Below, piece by piece: positions 33,113 through 41,976 of a DNA stretch of 64,000 bases (the first letter of the stretch is position 1; each line of letters opens with the position of its first letter). Below the pieces are notes generated by a model. It did no database searches. It saw nothing but the letters and a program-made list of their open reading frames with translations, and was not told where the DNA came from. Position numbers and translations under genes: made by a program. The DNA comes from Paenibacillus agricola. GTDB lineage: Bacteria > Bacillota > Bacilli > Paenibacillales > NBRC-103111. The DNA is taken from positions 1 to 64,000 of the forward strand of contig NZ_JAAOIW010000012.1 in the NCBI RefSeq assembly GCF_011440305.1, written 5' to 3'.

Positions 33113-34876
33113 ATGAGCATCGATTTGTTTTTATCTGCATTGCTAATGGCAGTTACCTATTGCTCATTGTTTATGTGCTACCTCTCATGGAAAAGAAGAG
33201 AGCTTCCAATTGTAGTTAGCTATGGCTTGGGCTTATTGACCAGTGTCTTTTATACATTCGGTTATGCTTTTGAAATTGTTAGCTCCACATTGGAGGAAAT
33301 TAAATTTTGGCTTAAAATTGAATATATGGGGATTCCATTTGGTACGGTGATTTGGTTTATCATGGTCTTGCAGTATACAGGCCGTCAAGCCCTACTTTCC
33401 CGGTGGAGAATTGCTCTATTGCTTGTCGTTCCTATCGTTACGTTTATTGCCCATTATACGAATGATTGGCATCATCTATTCTACAAGAGTATGGAGTTGG
33501 ATGAGTCAGAAGGATTCCCGCTCGTTGATTTGGTTACCGGTCCCTTGTACAAGCTGCATGTTGGCTATTCGTATACGTTTTTCATAATTGGCATGGTTCT
33601 ATTGCTCCATATGTATTGGCATGCCCCTATTTATATGAAGAAACAAATTGCGTTTATGATTATTGGTTCTTGTGGGCCTTATGGAGTTACGCTTATTTAT
33701 TTGATTGGAGCCTTATACATACCCATTGACATATCTCCCTTCGGATTTGCATTTTCGGGTATATTTTTTATGTGGGGCATCTATCAATTTAACCTGCTAA
33801 AATTGGCGCCTTTGGCTTTGAAAAAGGTTTTTGAATCGATGCAGGATGCCGTTATTATCCTGGATTTAGATCATCGAATCACCAGCTTCAACCAGTCGGC
33901 CAAAAGATTTATGTTCGGGTTTAATTATAAAAAGCTGATTGGAAAGTCCGTTGTGCCCATTTTTTCGATGTATCCTGATTTGGTCGCTAAGATTGAGCAA
34001 GAATTTTCAACGGACTTCAAAGTGAAAATTTCGGATCAAGCCAACTCCAAATTTTATAATGTCAGCCTATCACTGATATCGGACAGTAGACAGCAAGTGG
34101 TCGGAAAAATGATTGTACTAAGGGATATTACGGAGGAAGTGCTTTCCGAGGAGAGGATGCTTGCTAACACCAGGCAGTTAAGTGAACTCAATACGCTTAA
34201 GGATCGTTTATTTAATGTCATTGCCCATGATATTCGGGATCCGTTGGCCATACTGATCAGTCTGATGGAGCTTATGGAGGATGAGATGAAGGATTGCGGC
34301 AATGAGCATGAGGAAGTTATGCAAGAAATGGGCCAGCAAATCCAAAATACATATACACTGGTGGAAAGCTTGTTGGATTGGTTTCGGAGCCAAAGGGGTG
34401 GGATGCTGTTTAACCCAGTCCCAAGAGACTTATCTGACGTTATGCAAAAAAACATCTATTTGCTGCAATTACGAAGTGAGGGCAAGCATATTCAAATCCA
34501 TTCCCATATCCCTAAAGGTATGTTGGTGCTGGCTGACAAAGAAATGCTTGATTTGATTATTCGTAACTTGCTTTCCAATGCTATCAAATTTACGGAATAT
34601 GAAGGCAGCATCCATTTAAAAGCCGACGAGGCAGAGGGTAAGATCATTGTATCCGTTCGGGATACGGGAACAGGCATTGCCCCAGACCAGGCGAGAACGT
34701 TATTTCAAGAGGAAGGGATGCCGGTATCCTTAGCGGGAACAGCCGGGGAGGTAGGCGTCGGACTGGGGCTTACCCTATGCAGGGAATTTGTCCGCATGAA
34801 TGGGGGGGAAATTTGGTTCGAGAGCAAGCTTGGGCAGGGCAGCACCTTTTACTTCTCCATTCCTGCTTCTTCCTAA
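33113..34876 (+). CDS. Membrane sensor histidine kinase with 7TM N-terminal region and PAS domain
   Basis: The 587-residue protein has seven hydrophobic segments in residues 1-225, of the histidine-kinase N-terminal 7TM type (MALLMAVTYCSLFMCYLSW-like start, LPIVVSYGLGLLTSVFYTFG). A PAS domain follows (DAVIILDLDHRITSFNQSAK, about 240-345). The H-box VIAHDIRDPLAIL has His372. The ATPase domain has NLLSNAIKFTEY, VRDTGTGIAPDQ and GVGLGLTLCREF. The F-box area is atypical (LFQEEGMPVSLAG). GGAGG precedes the ATG. It lies 46 bases upstream of its likely response regulator. Confidence 0.88.
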   Translation: MSIDLFLSALLMAVTYCSLFMCYLSWKRRELPIVVSYGLGLLTSVFYTFGYAFEIVSSTLEEIKFWLKIEYMGIPFGTVIWFIMVLQYTGRQALLSRWRIALLLVVPIVTFIAHYTNDWHHLFYKSMELDESEGFPLVDLVTGPLYKLHVGYSYTFFIIGMVLLLHMYWHAPIYMKKQIAFMIIGSCGPYGVTLIYLIGALYIPIDISPFGFAFSGIFFMWGIYQFNLLKLAPLALKKVFESMQDAVIILDLDHRITSFNQSAKRFMFGFNYKKLIGKSVVPIFSMYPDLVAKIEQEFSTDFKVKISDQANSKFYNVSLSLISDSRQQVVGKMIVLRDITEEVLSEERMLANTRQLSELNTLKDRLFNVIAHDIRDPLAILISLMELMEDEMKDCGNEHEEVMQEMGQQIQNTYTLVESLLDWFRSQRGGMLFNPVPRDLSDVMQKNIYLLQLRSEGKHIQIHSHIPKGMLVLADKEMLDLIIRNLLSNAIKFTEYEGSIHLKADEAEGKIIVSVRDTGTGIAPDQARTLFQEEGMPVSLAGTAGEVGVGLGLTLCREFVRMNGGEIWFESKLGQGSTFYFSIPASS

Positions 34877-34922
34877 AAGCAGATTCTGGCTCTACCCTAC
34901 AATACGGAAGGAGCAAAAAGCT

Positions 34923-35582
34923 GTGAAGGTCGTTGTTATTGATGATGAAAGAGCCATGCATTTGATCATGAAACGAATGCTGAGCAAGTTCGATAAGATC
35001 CAAATCGTGGAATGCTTCCAGGACACGGCAACGGCCTATTTATATTTAGAGAGCCATGATGCGGATCTTGTGTTTGTAGACATTAGTATGCCTAGGGAAG
35101 GTGGCCTTGATTTTGCCAAAAGATTGAGGGCAAGCGGCGTGCAGGTGAAGCTTGTATTCGTTACCTCCCATAAGGAATTTGCATTGTCGGCCTTTGACGT
35201 CCATGCTTATGACTATATTGTAAAGCCTGTATCCCAAGAAAGGCTAAATAAGACGCTCCATAGGGTGCTTGCTGAGCAGGCGCGAAATCTCCAGCAGGCA
35301 GAGGCAGCGGCTACAGCCCCATCTCGATCCCCTTCCAAGGAAGCAGCGCTTCCATCACTGAATGGGAATGACCGAGGGAAGCTTGTTGAACCCTTGACGA
35401 ACCGTGAGATTGAGATATTGAAAGCCTTGGCACAAGGCTTATCGAACAAGGAAATAGCGGATCAATTCGTACTTACGGAAGGCACTGTCAAAAATCATGT
35501 GTTCAATTTGTATGGCAAGCTTGATGTGAAAAGGCGGAGCCAAGCGATCGTTCTGGCAAGAGAGCTGGGAATACTGAAATAG
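34923..35582 (+). CDS. NarL/LuxR-type response regulator
   Basis: I start at GTG 34923 (MKVVVIDDERAMHLIMKRM), eight bases after GAAGGAG, giving 219 residues. The receiver has acidic Asp-Asp near residue 7, phospho-acceptor Asp53 (VFVDISMP), Thr in FVTSH and Lys in VKPVS. A linker rich in Ala/Ser leads to a GerE-type helix-turn-helix (LTNREIEILKALAQGLSNK and EIADQFVLTEGTVKNHVFNL). It should act with the adjacent sensor kinase. The targets are unknown. A terminator follows. Confidence 0.9.
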   Translation: MKVVVIDDERAMHLIMKRMLSKFDKIQIVECFQDTATAYLYLESHDADLVFVDISMPREGGLDFAKRLRASGVQVKLVFVTSHKEFALSAFDVHAYDYIVKPVSQERLNKTLHRVLAEQARNLQQAEAAATAPSRSPSKEAALPSLNGNDRGKLVEPLTNREIEILKALAQGLSNKEIADQFVLTEGTVKNHVFNLYGKLDVKRRSQAIVLARELGILK

Positions 35583-35615
35583 CTAATAGTGATAGTGACA
35601 AATTGTATACAAAAA

Positions 35616-35648
35616 ACGGAACCTTTCTTTAACAAGGGATTCTGTTTT
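35616..35648 (+). terminator. Terminator of the two-component operon
   Basis: ACGGAACC (35616-35623) pairs with GGATTCTGT (one wobble, one bulge), followed by T7. Confidence 0.65.
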
Positions 35649-35774
35649 TTTGTTGTTGTATATGGCAGGTTCGGTTTGTTTAAGCATTATCCAATACCTT
35701 AATGGCAATACTTTAGATGGAACGTGATTCATTGAATGTTTATGAATGAAGCATGCCAAAAAAGGGGGATGATT

Positions 35775-37448
35775 ATGCACATTAACAAACAGCGGCTGTC
35801 CGTTTTCGCTTTAGGAGGCGTGAATGAAATCGGGAAAAATATGTATGTAATCCAATTCGAGGATGATATTATAGTCATCGATTGTGGATCCAAATTTCCC
35901 GATGAAAGCTTATTAGGTATTGATTTAATTATTCCGGATATTAGCTACTTGCTGGAAAACAAAGATAATGTACGAGCTTTAATCATTACCCACGGCCATG
36001 AAGACCACATCGGAGGCGTAGCTTACATATTAAGGCAGTTGAACATGCCGATCTATGCAACACGTTTAACTCTGGGATTAATAGAAGGCAAGCTAAAAGA
36101 AGCTGGACTTCTTGCGGACGCCACCTTGGTTGAAATTAATTCTGATTCAAGGATTGAATTGGGATCTATCACTTCGACCTTTTTCAGAACTAATCATAGT
36201 ATCCCTGATTGTCTGGGCATTGCCTTTCACACACCTGAAGGAACTGTTGTACATACTGGGGATTTTAAATTCGATTTAACACCAGTAAACGAACAATATC
36301 CGGATATCCACAAGATGGCCGAAATAGGCATGAATGGTGTTTTAGCTCTATTGTCTGAAAGCACAAACGCAGAACGTCCGGGATTTACTCCTTCAGAGCG
36401 TATTGTTGGTGAGCATATTGAAGAAGCCTTCAGTAAAGCCAAGCAAAAAGTATTTATCTCAACCTTCGCCTCAAACGTACATCGACTTCAGCAGGTTGTG
36501 GATGCGGCGGTTCTAACCAATCGAAAGCTAGCTTTACTAGGCCGAAGCATGGTGAATGTAGTAAGAATTGCTTCAGAGCTAGGGTATTTACACATTCCTG
36601 AAGGTATGCTCGTGGAAGCTAATGAGATCAGCCGGATGGCTCCGGATAGAATTGCCATCCTGTGCACTGGAAGCCAAGGGGAGCCTATGGCAGCTTTGTC
36701 CCGCCTTGCCAGCTCAACATATAGGCAAGCAGAAATTGCCGCTGGAGATACAGTCATTATCTCTGCATCGCCCATACCAGGAAATGAAAGAAATGTAGCG
36801 CGTATTGTAGATAATTTATTTCAGTTGGGCGCCAAAGTTATCTATGGCTCAGGCTCGGTGACTGGTATGCATGTTTCTGGCCATGCAAGTCAAGAGGAGT
36901 TGAAATTAATGCTGACATTAATGAAACCGAAGTACTTTATTCCTATTCACGGGGAATTCCGTATGCTTCACCAGCACAGCTTGCTTGCTGAATCCGTTGG
37001 AGTGGAAAGTGACAATATCTTCATTATTAATATTGGTGATGTCGTCGATATTGAGAATCAAGTCGCCAGCCAGAATCGGAAAGTAGCAGCGGGAAACACC
37101 CTCGTGGACGGATGGGGTGTGGGTGATGTAGGAAACATCGTATTGCGTGACCGCAAGCATCTATCGGAGGACGGTATTCTAGTTATGGTGGTTACACTTA
37201 GTAAGACAGACGGCAAGATCATATCAGGTCCAGATATAATATCCCGGGGATTCGTGTATGTTCGTGAGTCCGAAGCTTTAATAGATGAAGCGAACCGTAT
37301 CGTTAAAGACACGATCAATCAATTGCAGGCCCAGAATATTAATCAATGGAGTTCCCTTAAAATCAATGTGAAGGCTGTTCTGGGAAGGTATTTGTATGAG
37401 CATACGGGAAGAAGGCCGGTCATTCTGCCTATTATTATGGAAATATAA
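35775..37448 (+). CDS. rnj: Ribonuclease J
   Basis: Of the in-frame ATGs (35736, 35769, 35775) the last is best spaced from GGGGG at 35764-35768, giving 558 residues. The beta-CASP metallo-beta-lactamase signature HGHEDH (His73, His75, Asp77, His78) aligns with B. subtilis RNase J1 numbering to within one residue. Later motifs include HTGDFKFD, LSESTNAERPG and SGHASQEELK. RNase J is a 5'-3' exonuclease and endonuclease in mRNA decay and rRNA maturation. Paenibacilli normally have rnjA elsewhere, so this is likely a second copy. It is monocistronic, with a strong terminator. Confidence 0.88.
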   Translation: MHINKQRLSVFALGGVNEIGKNMYVIQFEDDIIVIDCGSKFPDESLLGIDLIIPDISYLLENKDNVRALIITHGHEDHIGGVAYILRQLNMPIYATRLTLGLIEGKLKEAGLLADATLVEINSDSRIELGSITSTFFRTNHSIPDCLGIAFHTPEGTVVHTGDFKFDLTPVNEQYPDIHKMAEIGMNGVLALLSESTNAERPGFTPSERIVGEHIEEAFSKAKQKVFISTFASNVHRLQQVVDAAVLTNRKLALLGRSMVNVVRIASELGYLHIPEGMLVEANEISRMAPDRIAILCTGSQGEPMAALSRLASSTYRQAEIAAGDTVIISASPIPGNERNVARIVDNLFQLGAKVIYGSGSVTGMHVSGHASQEELKLMLTLMKPKYFIPIHGEFRMLHQHSLLAESVGVESDNIFIINIGDVVDIENQVASQNRKVAAGNTLVDGWGVGDVGNIVLRDRKHLSEDGILVMVVTLSKTDGKIISGPDIISRGFVYVRESEALIDEANRIVKDTINQLQAQNINQWSSLKINVKAVLGRYLYEHTGRRPVILPIIMEI

Positions 37449-37495
37449 AAACGTGTAAGAGGAGCTGCCAATGGAAGCTCCTCTTACACGTTTTT
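37447..37495. terminator. Strong bidirectional terminator after RNase J gene
   Basis: A perfect 19-bp stem (AAAACGTGTAAGAGGAGCT with its complement ending in CGTTTT) surrounds a 10-base loop, with T5 on the plus strand. It lies between the convergent RNase J and MFS genes. Confidence 0.95.
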
Positions 37496-37519
37496 ATCCA
37501 GAAATAAATTATAGATAGC

Positions 37520-38728
37520 TCATCCCGCCGTTTTAGGCTTAATCGTGAACAGAGCGAACAACGCCGCCGCAGCAGCAATAGCGGCAAATGTATAGAATAA
37601 AGCTGTCTCATTGCCCAACAGCAATGACGTGAGAGGGGGACCTGCTGCTACACCGATAAATCGCATACTGCTGTAAAGTGAGGTAATGGTGCCGCGCTGC
37701 TTTTTATCAATACCTTCGGTGACCATAGCATCCAAGCAAGGCAATACGATACCAATACCAATACCCGTGGCAAAAAGAAGGGACATTAATGGAAATAACG
37801 CTTTAACCTGCAACCAGCCACAGGCCAGCATCGCTGCAGTTACAATTACAAGCCCTGTAAAAGTAAGCCACTTCATCCGTTGTTTGTTCTTGCCGACCAG
37901 CTTTCCAGTTAAGAATGAGAAGAAGCAGACAGCGACAAGTGGAATCGCCAGCATCAGCCCTTTCTGAATTCCCTGGATCTGATGCCTATCTTCAAGTATT
38001 GAGGAAAGGTAGAATAAAAACCCGAATAGCACAAACATGCTGATGCCACCAATACCAAATATGGTGTAGAGCCAGCGTCCTTTTTGCTGGAGGATTTGTT
38101 TGATTGAGTTTGCGAATACCTTCAGCGTGAGCTTTTCATCCAGCTCGCCACCGGGTATTTTGATCAGGAAGGAGACTGCCAGAATGGAGATCAGACAGAA
38201 CAAGGGGATGATGAGAAAGGGTAGAAACCACAACAGAAGAGCAAGTGCAGAGCCTAACACGGGGCTTAGTACCTTGCCAAACGTATTAGAGGTCTCTACG
38301 ATTCCAAGCCCATTTGTCACCTCTTCTTCGCTCTTGAACATGTCCCCGACGAGAGGAATTACAATAGGAAAAGCACCCGCGGCTCCAATCCCCTGTACGA
38401 ATCTCCCCGCAAGTATTACCCAATAGGCTTCTAGACCACCCATAAGCCAAGCTCCTAATCCTGATACGCCGCCTCCGACAGCGGCAAGGATTAGGCTGGG
38501 TATAATAACTTTTTTACGACCAAATCGATCTGATAAATAACCGGCAATGGGTATGAAAATAATAGCAATGGCAGCATATACGGTAATAATAAGGCTGGAT
38601 TGTACGGAAGAAATGCCTAATTGCTTCTCCATAATCGGCAGCAAAGGGATAAGCATCGAATTTGCCAATGTCATAATAATGGGCACGGAGGCTACGGCCG
38701 CAAGTTCGAGCTTTTTAGTATTATCCAA
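37520..38728 (-). CDS. MFS multidrug-type efflux transporter
   Basis: The 402-residue protein starts with TTG at 38728 after GGTGGAG. Twelve membrane segments are predicted. Motif A (GYLSDRFGRKKVI) lies between helices 2 and 3 and motif C-like glycines (GRFVQGIGAAGAFPIV) are in helices 4-5, as in drug/H+ antiporters. The substrate is unknown. No regulator is adjacent. Confidence 0.85.
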   Translation of the reverse strand: MDNTKKLELAAVASVPIIMTLANSMLIPLLPIMEKQLGISSVQSSLIITVYAAIAIIFIPIAGYLSDRFGRKKVIIPSLILAAVGGGVSGLGAWLMGGLEAYWVILAGRFVQGIGAAGAFPIVIPLVGDMFKSEEEVTNGLGIVETSNTFGKVLSPVLGSALALLLWFLPFLIIPLFCLISILAVSFLIKIPGGELDEKLTLKVFANSIKQILQQKGRWLYTIFGIGGISMFVLFGFLFYLSSILEDRHQIQGIQKGLMLAIPLVAVCFFSFLTGKLVGKNKQRMKWLTFTGLVIVTAAMLACGWLQVKALFPLMSLLFATGIGIGIVLPCLDAMVTEGIDKKQRGTITSLYSSMRFIGVAAGPPLTSLLLGNETALFYTFAAIAAAAALFALFTIKPKTAG

Positions 38729-38830
38729 ACTAACTCCACCTTTTCTGGTAACCCAAATGTTCCAGCCTGCCTATCTCCATTTGTAGTATGATCTGCATTT
38801 ATGAATTTTATTAAACGATAATTTTGATTA

Positions 38831-38884
38831 AAGCAAAGAAACCAATCCAACACTTTATTCCGTGTTAGACTGGCTTCTTTGCTT
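38831..38884. terminator. Terminator between the two MFS genes
   Basis: AAGCAAAGAA...CCA...AACAC pairs with GTGTT...TGG...TTCTTTGCTT in an interrupted 20-bp stem. It ends the marR-MFS transcript on the minus strand. Confidence 0.75.
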
Positions 38885-38922
38885 GCTGGGTTGTTTGTTT
38901 AATAGAATGTCTGGAAGGGAAG

Positions 38923-40107
38923 TCACTGCGCCAAGCGGGCTTTCGAGCGTCGATGATGGAGCATATAGTAGATGATAGCTGTACAAGCAACAATAAGACT
39001 GCCTACCAAATACATCGTTCGGTAACCCGATTTGGCAGCTACCATGCCAAGAATATAAGAGCCAAGCCCATAGCCAGAATCGAATAGCATGAAGTAAGTG
39101 CCCATGGCCAAGCCTCTGCGATGGCTAGGGGAGACTTGCACGGCTATTGCTTGAAAGCTGGGCAGCAAGGCACCGAAGCCCAAGCCGATAATTGCACCCG
39201 CCACTAAAAATACAGCTACTGAATGGGCCTGGCTTAACCAAAGCATGCCGATCACGAACAGAGCAATTCCTGGATAGACAAGAACATGCTCGCCTGCTCG
39301 GTCGAATAGCTTGCCTGTGAAGGGACGGGATACCAGGATCATCGCGGCAAACACCATAAAGAAATAACTGGCCATTTGTTCCATCCCTAAGAACTTGGCA
39401 TACACCGATATAAACGTAGAAATGGCTCCGTAGGAAAAGGCCAATATACTCCCGGCAAGAGAGATGGGGATCGCTTTAGGCTCAATAAATCTGCGCCAAT
39501 TATAGGACTTTACGATAGCAGGCTGATTCTGCAGCTTCAGCTTCAGTGGAATTCGTGTTAGCTGGCTGCAAGCGAATGCCAATAAAGAGAAAACGAAGCA
39601 TGCCCCGAATAAGGCAGTAAAATGATAATGGGACAAAACAGTGAGTCCTAAAAAAGGACCAATGACCATAGCAAGGCTCATAAAAAGGCTGAAATAGCCG
39701 ATCCCCTCACCTCTACGCTGCACTGGAATAATTTCAATCGCAATAGCTGACGTAACGGTAGCTGCAATGCCGAATCCAACGCCGTGAACAATCCGCAGGA
39801 TGAGCAGCATGGAAAAGCTATGGATTGTAAGATATAAGAGACTGCATACGGTGAAAAGGGCTAGCGAGTAAAAAATGATTTTTTTTCGGTTAAGCTCATC
39901 AAACCAAAGTCCGGTTAACGGGCGGAAAATAACCGCTGCAATAATGAATACGGTCGTCACCAGGCCGATTTGCTGATTGCTGCCCTGCAGATCATCCAGG
40001 ACAAAGGAAGGAAGCGTAACAGCCAGCATATAAAACGTAATAAATATAAAAAAGCTGCTTAAACTAATCAATATAAAATCTTTGTTCCATAAAGTGGTCT
40101 TTTGCAT
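38923..40107 (-). CDS. MFS transporter, partner of MarR regulator
   Basis: The 394-residue 12-helix protein has motif A-like TGLWFDELNRKKIIF and GYFSLFMSLAMVIGPFLGL in helix 5. The C-terminal half repeats it as FTGKLFDRAGEHVLVY. It resembles YxaM/YdgK-type drug or metabolite exporters. It begins 23 bases after the marR stop and is presumably repressed by that MarR. The ribosome binding site is weak (GAAGAAG). Confidence 0.85.
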   Translation of the reverse strand: MQKTTLWNKDFILISLSSFFIFITFYMLAVTLPSFVLDDLQGSNQQIGLVTTVFIIAAVIFRPLTGLWFDELNRKKIIFYSLALFTVCSLLYLTIHSFSMLLILRIVHGVGFGIAATVTSAIAIEIIPVQRRGEGIGYFSLFMSLAMVIGPFLGLTVLSHYHFTALFGACFVFSLLAFACSQLTRIPLKLKLQNQPAIVKSYNWRRFIEPKAIPISLAGSILAFSYGAISTFISVYAKFLGMEQMASYFFMVFAAMILVSRPFTGKLFDRAGEHVLVYPGIALFVIGMLWLSQAHSVAVFLVAGAIIGLGFGALLPSFQAIAVQVSPSHRRGLAMGTYFMLFDSGYGLGSYILGMVAAKSGYRTMYLVGSLIVACTAIIYYMLHHRRSKARLAQ

Positions 40108-40130
40108 TCTAGGTACTCTTCTTCCATTTG

Positions 40131-40589
40131 TTATTTACTTAAGCTTGTCTTCAAGCTTGCATCAATATTCGTGTTAATTTGCGTTAATGTCTTTCGAAGC
40201 TGGGACAGATCCCCATCTGATAAGGATGCACCGATGTTATTTAAGAATTCAGCTTCTACAGGCAACAATTGTTCATTCAACAGCCTGCCCTGCTCGGTTA
40301 CATAGGTTAAAAAAGATCGCCTATCCTCGTTGTTTTGGACTCTTTGAATCCAACCCTTTCGCTCCAGCTGGTCTAATATTCTTGTGACATTGGTCGGGTC
40401 TTTAAAGCTGCGGATAGCAAGCTCTTTCTGTGTGATTCCATCCTGCTTAGCTAAGCGGAGCAGCAAAGACCACTGCTCAGACGTAATATCGAAGGATTGA
40501 AATTTGGACGTTAAAAGCTGGTTCAGCCTTCTGGCAGTTTGGCTGATTAGAACACCGATGGAATCATTAGTATCATGGGACTCATTCAA
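40131..40589 (-). CDS. MarR-family transcriptional regulator
   Basis: The 152-residue protein starts with TTG at 40589 behind GAGGTGATCC. The winged helix is clear: EQWSLLLRLAKQDGITQKEL, DPTNVTRILDQLERKGWI for the recognition helix, and RRSFLTYVTEQG for the wing. It forms an operon with the MFS exporter, the standard drug-sensing arrangement. A 12-bp palindrome upstream is the likely operator. Confidence 0.9.
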   Translation of the reverse strand: MNESHDTNDSIGVLISQTARRLNQLLTSKFQSFDITSEQWSLLLRLAKQDGITQKELAIRSFKDPTNVTRILDQLERKGWIQRVQNNEDRRSFLTYVTEQGRLLNEQLLPVEAEFLNNIGASLSDGDLSQLRKTLTQINTNIDASLKTSLSK

Positions 40590-40616
40590 ATTAGGATCAC
40601 CTCTCTAATAAATTAA

Positions 40617-40628
40617 TTGCTATAGCAA
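40617..40628 (-). promoter_or_regulatory. Probable MarR operator
   Basis: TTGCTATAGCAA is a perfect 12-bp palindrome 28 bases upstream of the marR start, matching the TTGC-N4-GCAA form bound by many MarR proteins. Autoregulation of the marR-MFS operon is inferred. It is flanked by an AT-rich stretch with promoter-like TATA repeats. Confidence 0.6.
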
Positions 40629-40694
40629 CTATATATATGTATATTATATGTACAGCATTAATTAATTGTCAATTATATTAGAGGGAAGGTCTAT

Positions 40695-40904
40695 ATGCCC
40701 CGAAAAATACTTCGTAGTCAGTCCGTACAGTATCCATTTGCAGTCAAGTTAAATGAAACAAGAGTTCTAACACGCGATGGAAAAGGCACTATTATTAATA
40801 GAAGGAATGAATGGATTTTTGTGAAACTCGATAGAAACGACCAAACCATTAAGGCTAATATCTTTTTAGTAGAACTTTTAGCGCAAAAAAAGAACCCTTT
40901 ATAA
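40695..40904 (+). CDS. Small hypothetical protein (69 aa)
   Basis: The ATG at 40695 follows AGAGGGAAGG. The basic N-terminus (MPRKILRSQSVQYPFAVKL) and the strand-rich middle (TRVLTRDGKGTIINRRNEWI and FVKLD) suggest a small beta-barrel nucleic-acid-binding fold, but no family is recognised. It is divergent from the MarR operon. Confidence 0.5.
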   Translation: MPRKILRSQSVQYPFAVKLNETRVLTRDGKGTIINRRNEWIFVKLDRNDQTIKANIFLVELLAQKKNPL

Positions 40905-41065
40905 GGTTATAAGTATCATGCAACAACAGGTATTGTCTCCCAAGCCATTAGTAAATATAAGCATAGAATAGCCCTTTTTCTTCGGGATCGAGAGCTTTTT
41001 TGTCTATGCCATAAAGCGGTTCCAGTCATACTCTGTCAAATCGTGGCATCCGGTTCTAATGCCGC

Positions 41066-41096
41066 TTGACTTGGAGCTGGCTCCAAGTAGTATGAT
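41066..41096 (+). promoter_or_regulatory. MerR-type promoter with 19-bp spacer and dyad operator
   Basis: TTGACT (-35, 41066-41071) and TATGAT (-10, 41091-41096) are separated by 19 bp, the over-long spacing diagnostic of MerR activation. The 20-bp dyad ACTTGGAGCTGGCTCCAAGT (41069-41088) sits between them. The palindrome resembles sites of the aldehyde/drug-sensing MerR branch (CTTGGAG...CTCCAAG). Confidence 0.85.
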
Positions 41097-41135
41097 AAGG
41101 CTATGTAAATTTAAATTAGAAAGCAGGTGAGCAGG

Positions 41136-41531
41136 GTGGGCGAATCCTTCTCCATTAAACAAATATCGGAGCAGTCCGGGATCAGCGAAGATACGATTCG
41201 TTACTATGAAAAAATCCAACTGCTCCCACCAGCGATGCGTAAGGGTAATGGCCACCGTATGTATAGCTTAGCGGATTTGCAAGTCATGCATATGATTACT
41301 TGCTTGAAAAAAACAGGGATGTCGTTAGACGAAATGAAGCTTTATTTGCTTGCGGATGGAGAGAGTCTACAAACAGCTGCTGAGCAAGATGCCCTATTGC
41401 AGGAGCATAAGCTTAAAATTAAAGCCCAAATGGAGCATCTGCAAGTCATCTTGGATTTAATCGACTTTAAATTGGAATCTGGCGAAAAGCTGGGGATCAA
41501 ACCTGGTGCAGCCTGGACGTCGACATTATAA
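41136..41531 (+). CDS. MerR-family transcriptional regulator
   Basis: GTG starts occur at 41127 and 41136. The second fits AGGTG better and gives 131 residues. The helix-turn-helix (FSIKQISEQSGISEDTIRYY and EKIQLLPP) and wing (GHRMYSLADLQVMHMI) are typical. The dimerisation helix (LLQEHKLKIKAQMEHLQVIL) is followed by a short effector tail without the Cys cluster of metal sensors. It belongs to the AdhR/BltR-like group. Only its own promoter carries the operator here, and the usual oxidoreductase partner is absent. Confidence 0.88.
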   Translation: MGESFSIKQISEQSGISEDTIRYYEKIQLLPPAMRKGNGHRMYSLADLQVMHMITCLKKTGMSLDEMKLYLLADGESLQTAAEQDALLQEHKLKIKAQMEHLQVILDLIDFKLESGEKLGIKPGAAWTSTL

Positions 41532-41548
41532 TTGGAATATTAGAAGAA

Positions 41549-41579
41549 GGGTCTGGCTTAATGCTGGACCTTTTTTTTT
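41549..41579 (+). terminator. Terminator after merR-type gene
   Basis: GGTCTGGC pairs with GCTGGACC (two wobble pairs) around TTAAT, followed by T9. Confidence 0.85.
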
Positions 41580-41597
41580 GAGTTTACCCTATTATTT

Positions 41598-41783
41598 ATG
41601 AGGAGGATTGTGATGGAGGCTAGAAGGATTAGCAAGGGGGATTCGCCTAGAATACTTCAATTAGTTGAACAATGTAAACCCTATGTGGCAGCTCACAACG
41701 TGTACATATACCTACCCTATGAAAGGGACTCACCATGGCTATCACTTACGCTTACTGCCACGTTAGCCGATATATGTGCATAG
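41598..41783 (+). pseudogene. Truncated GNAT-like N-terminus
   Basis: GAGGAGG precedes a 61-codon frame whose first 40 residues (ARRISKGDSPRILQLVEQCK, then PYVAAHNVYIYL) look like strand 1, helix 1 and the start of a GNAT acetyltransferase of the diaminobutyrate-acetyltransferase type. After residue 40 the sequence loses similarity and stops. It is probably a frameshifted remnant. The following bases to 41976 are AT-rich and hold only the ribosome binding site of the next gene. Confidence 0.35.
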
Positions 41784-41976
41784 ATGAGTGGAGAGTCATC
41801 TTTACTATAAATTCATGTGCAAAATAATCCCATATTACGATTCGTTTTTTTAATTAAAGGGTAAAAATACCAAATCTATGCTTGCTTGTATAAAGCAGTT
41901 TTTGTCGTATAAAGCATCTATTTTATTGTGCAAAGCACTAATTCATCCCACTATTCTGTACAAGAAAGGAACAACG

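Noticed and set aside
41598-41783. Treating the 61-codon frame as a complete gene
   Set aside because: Only the first part of a GNAT domain is present and the rest is unrelated, so it is listed as a remnant.
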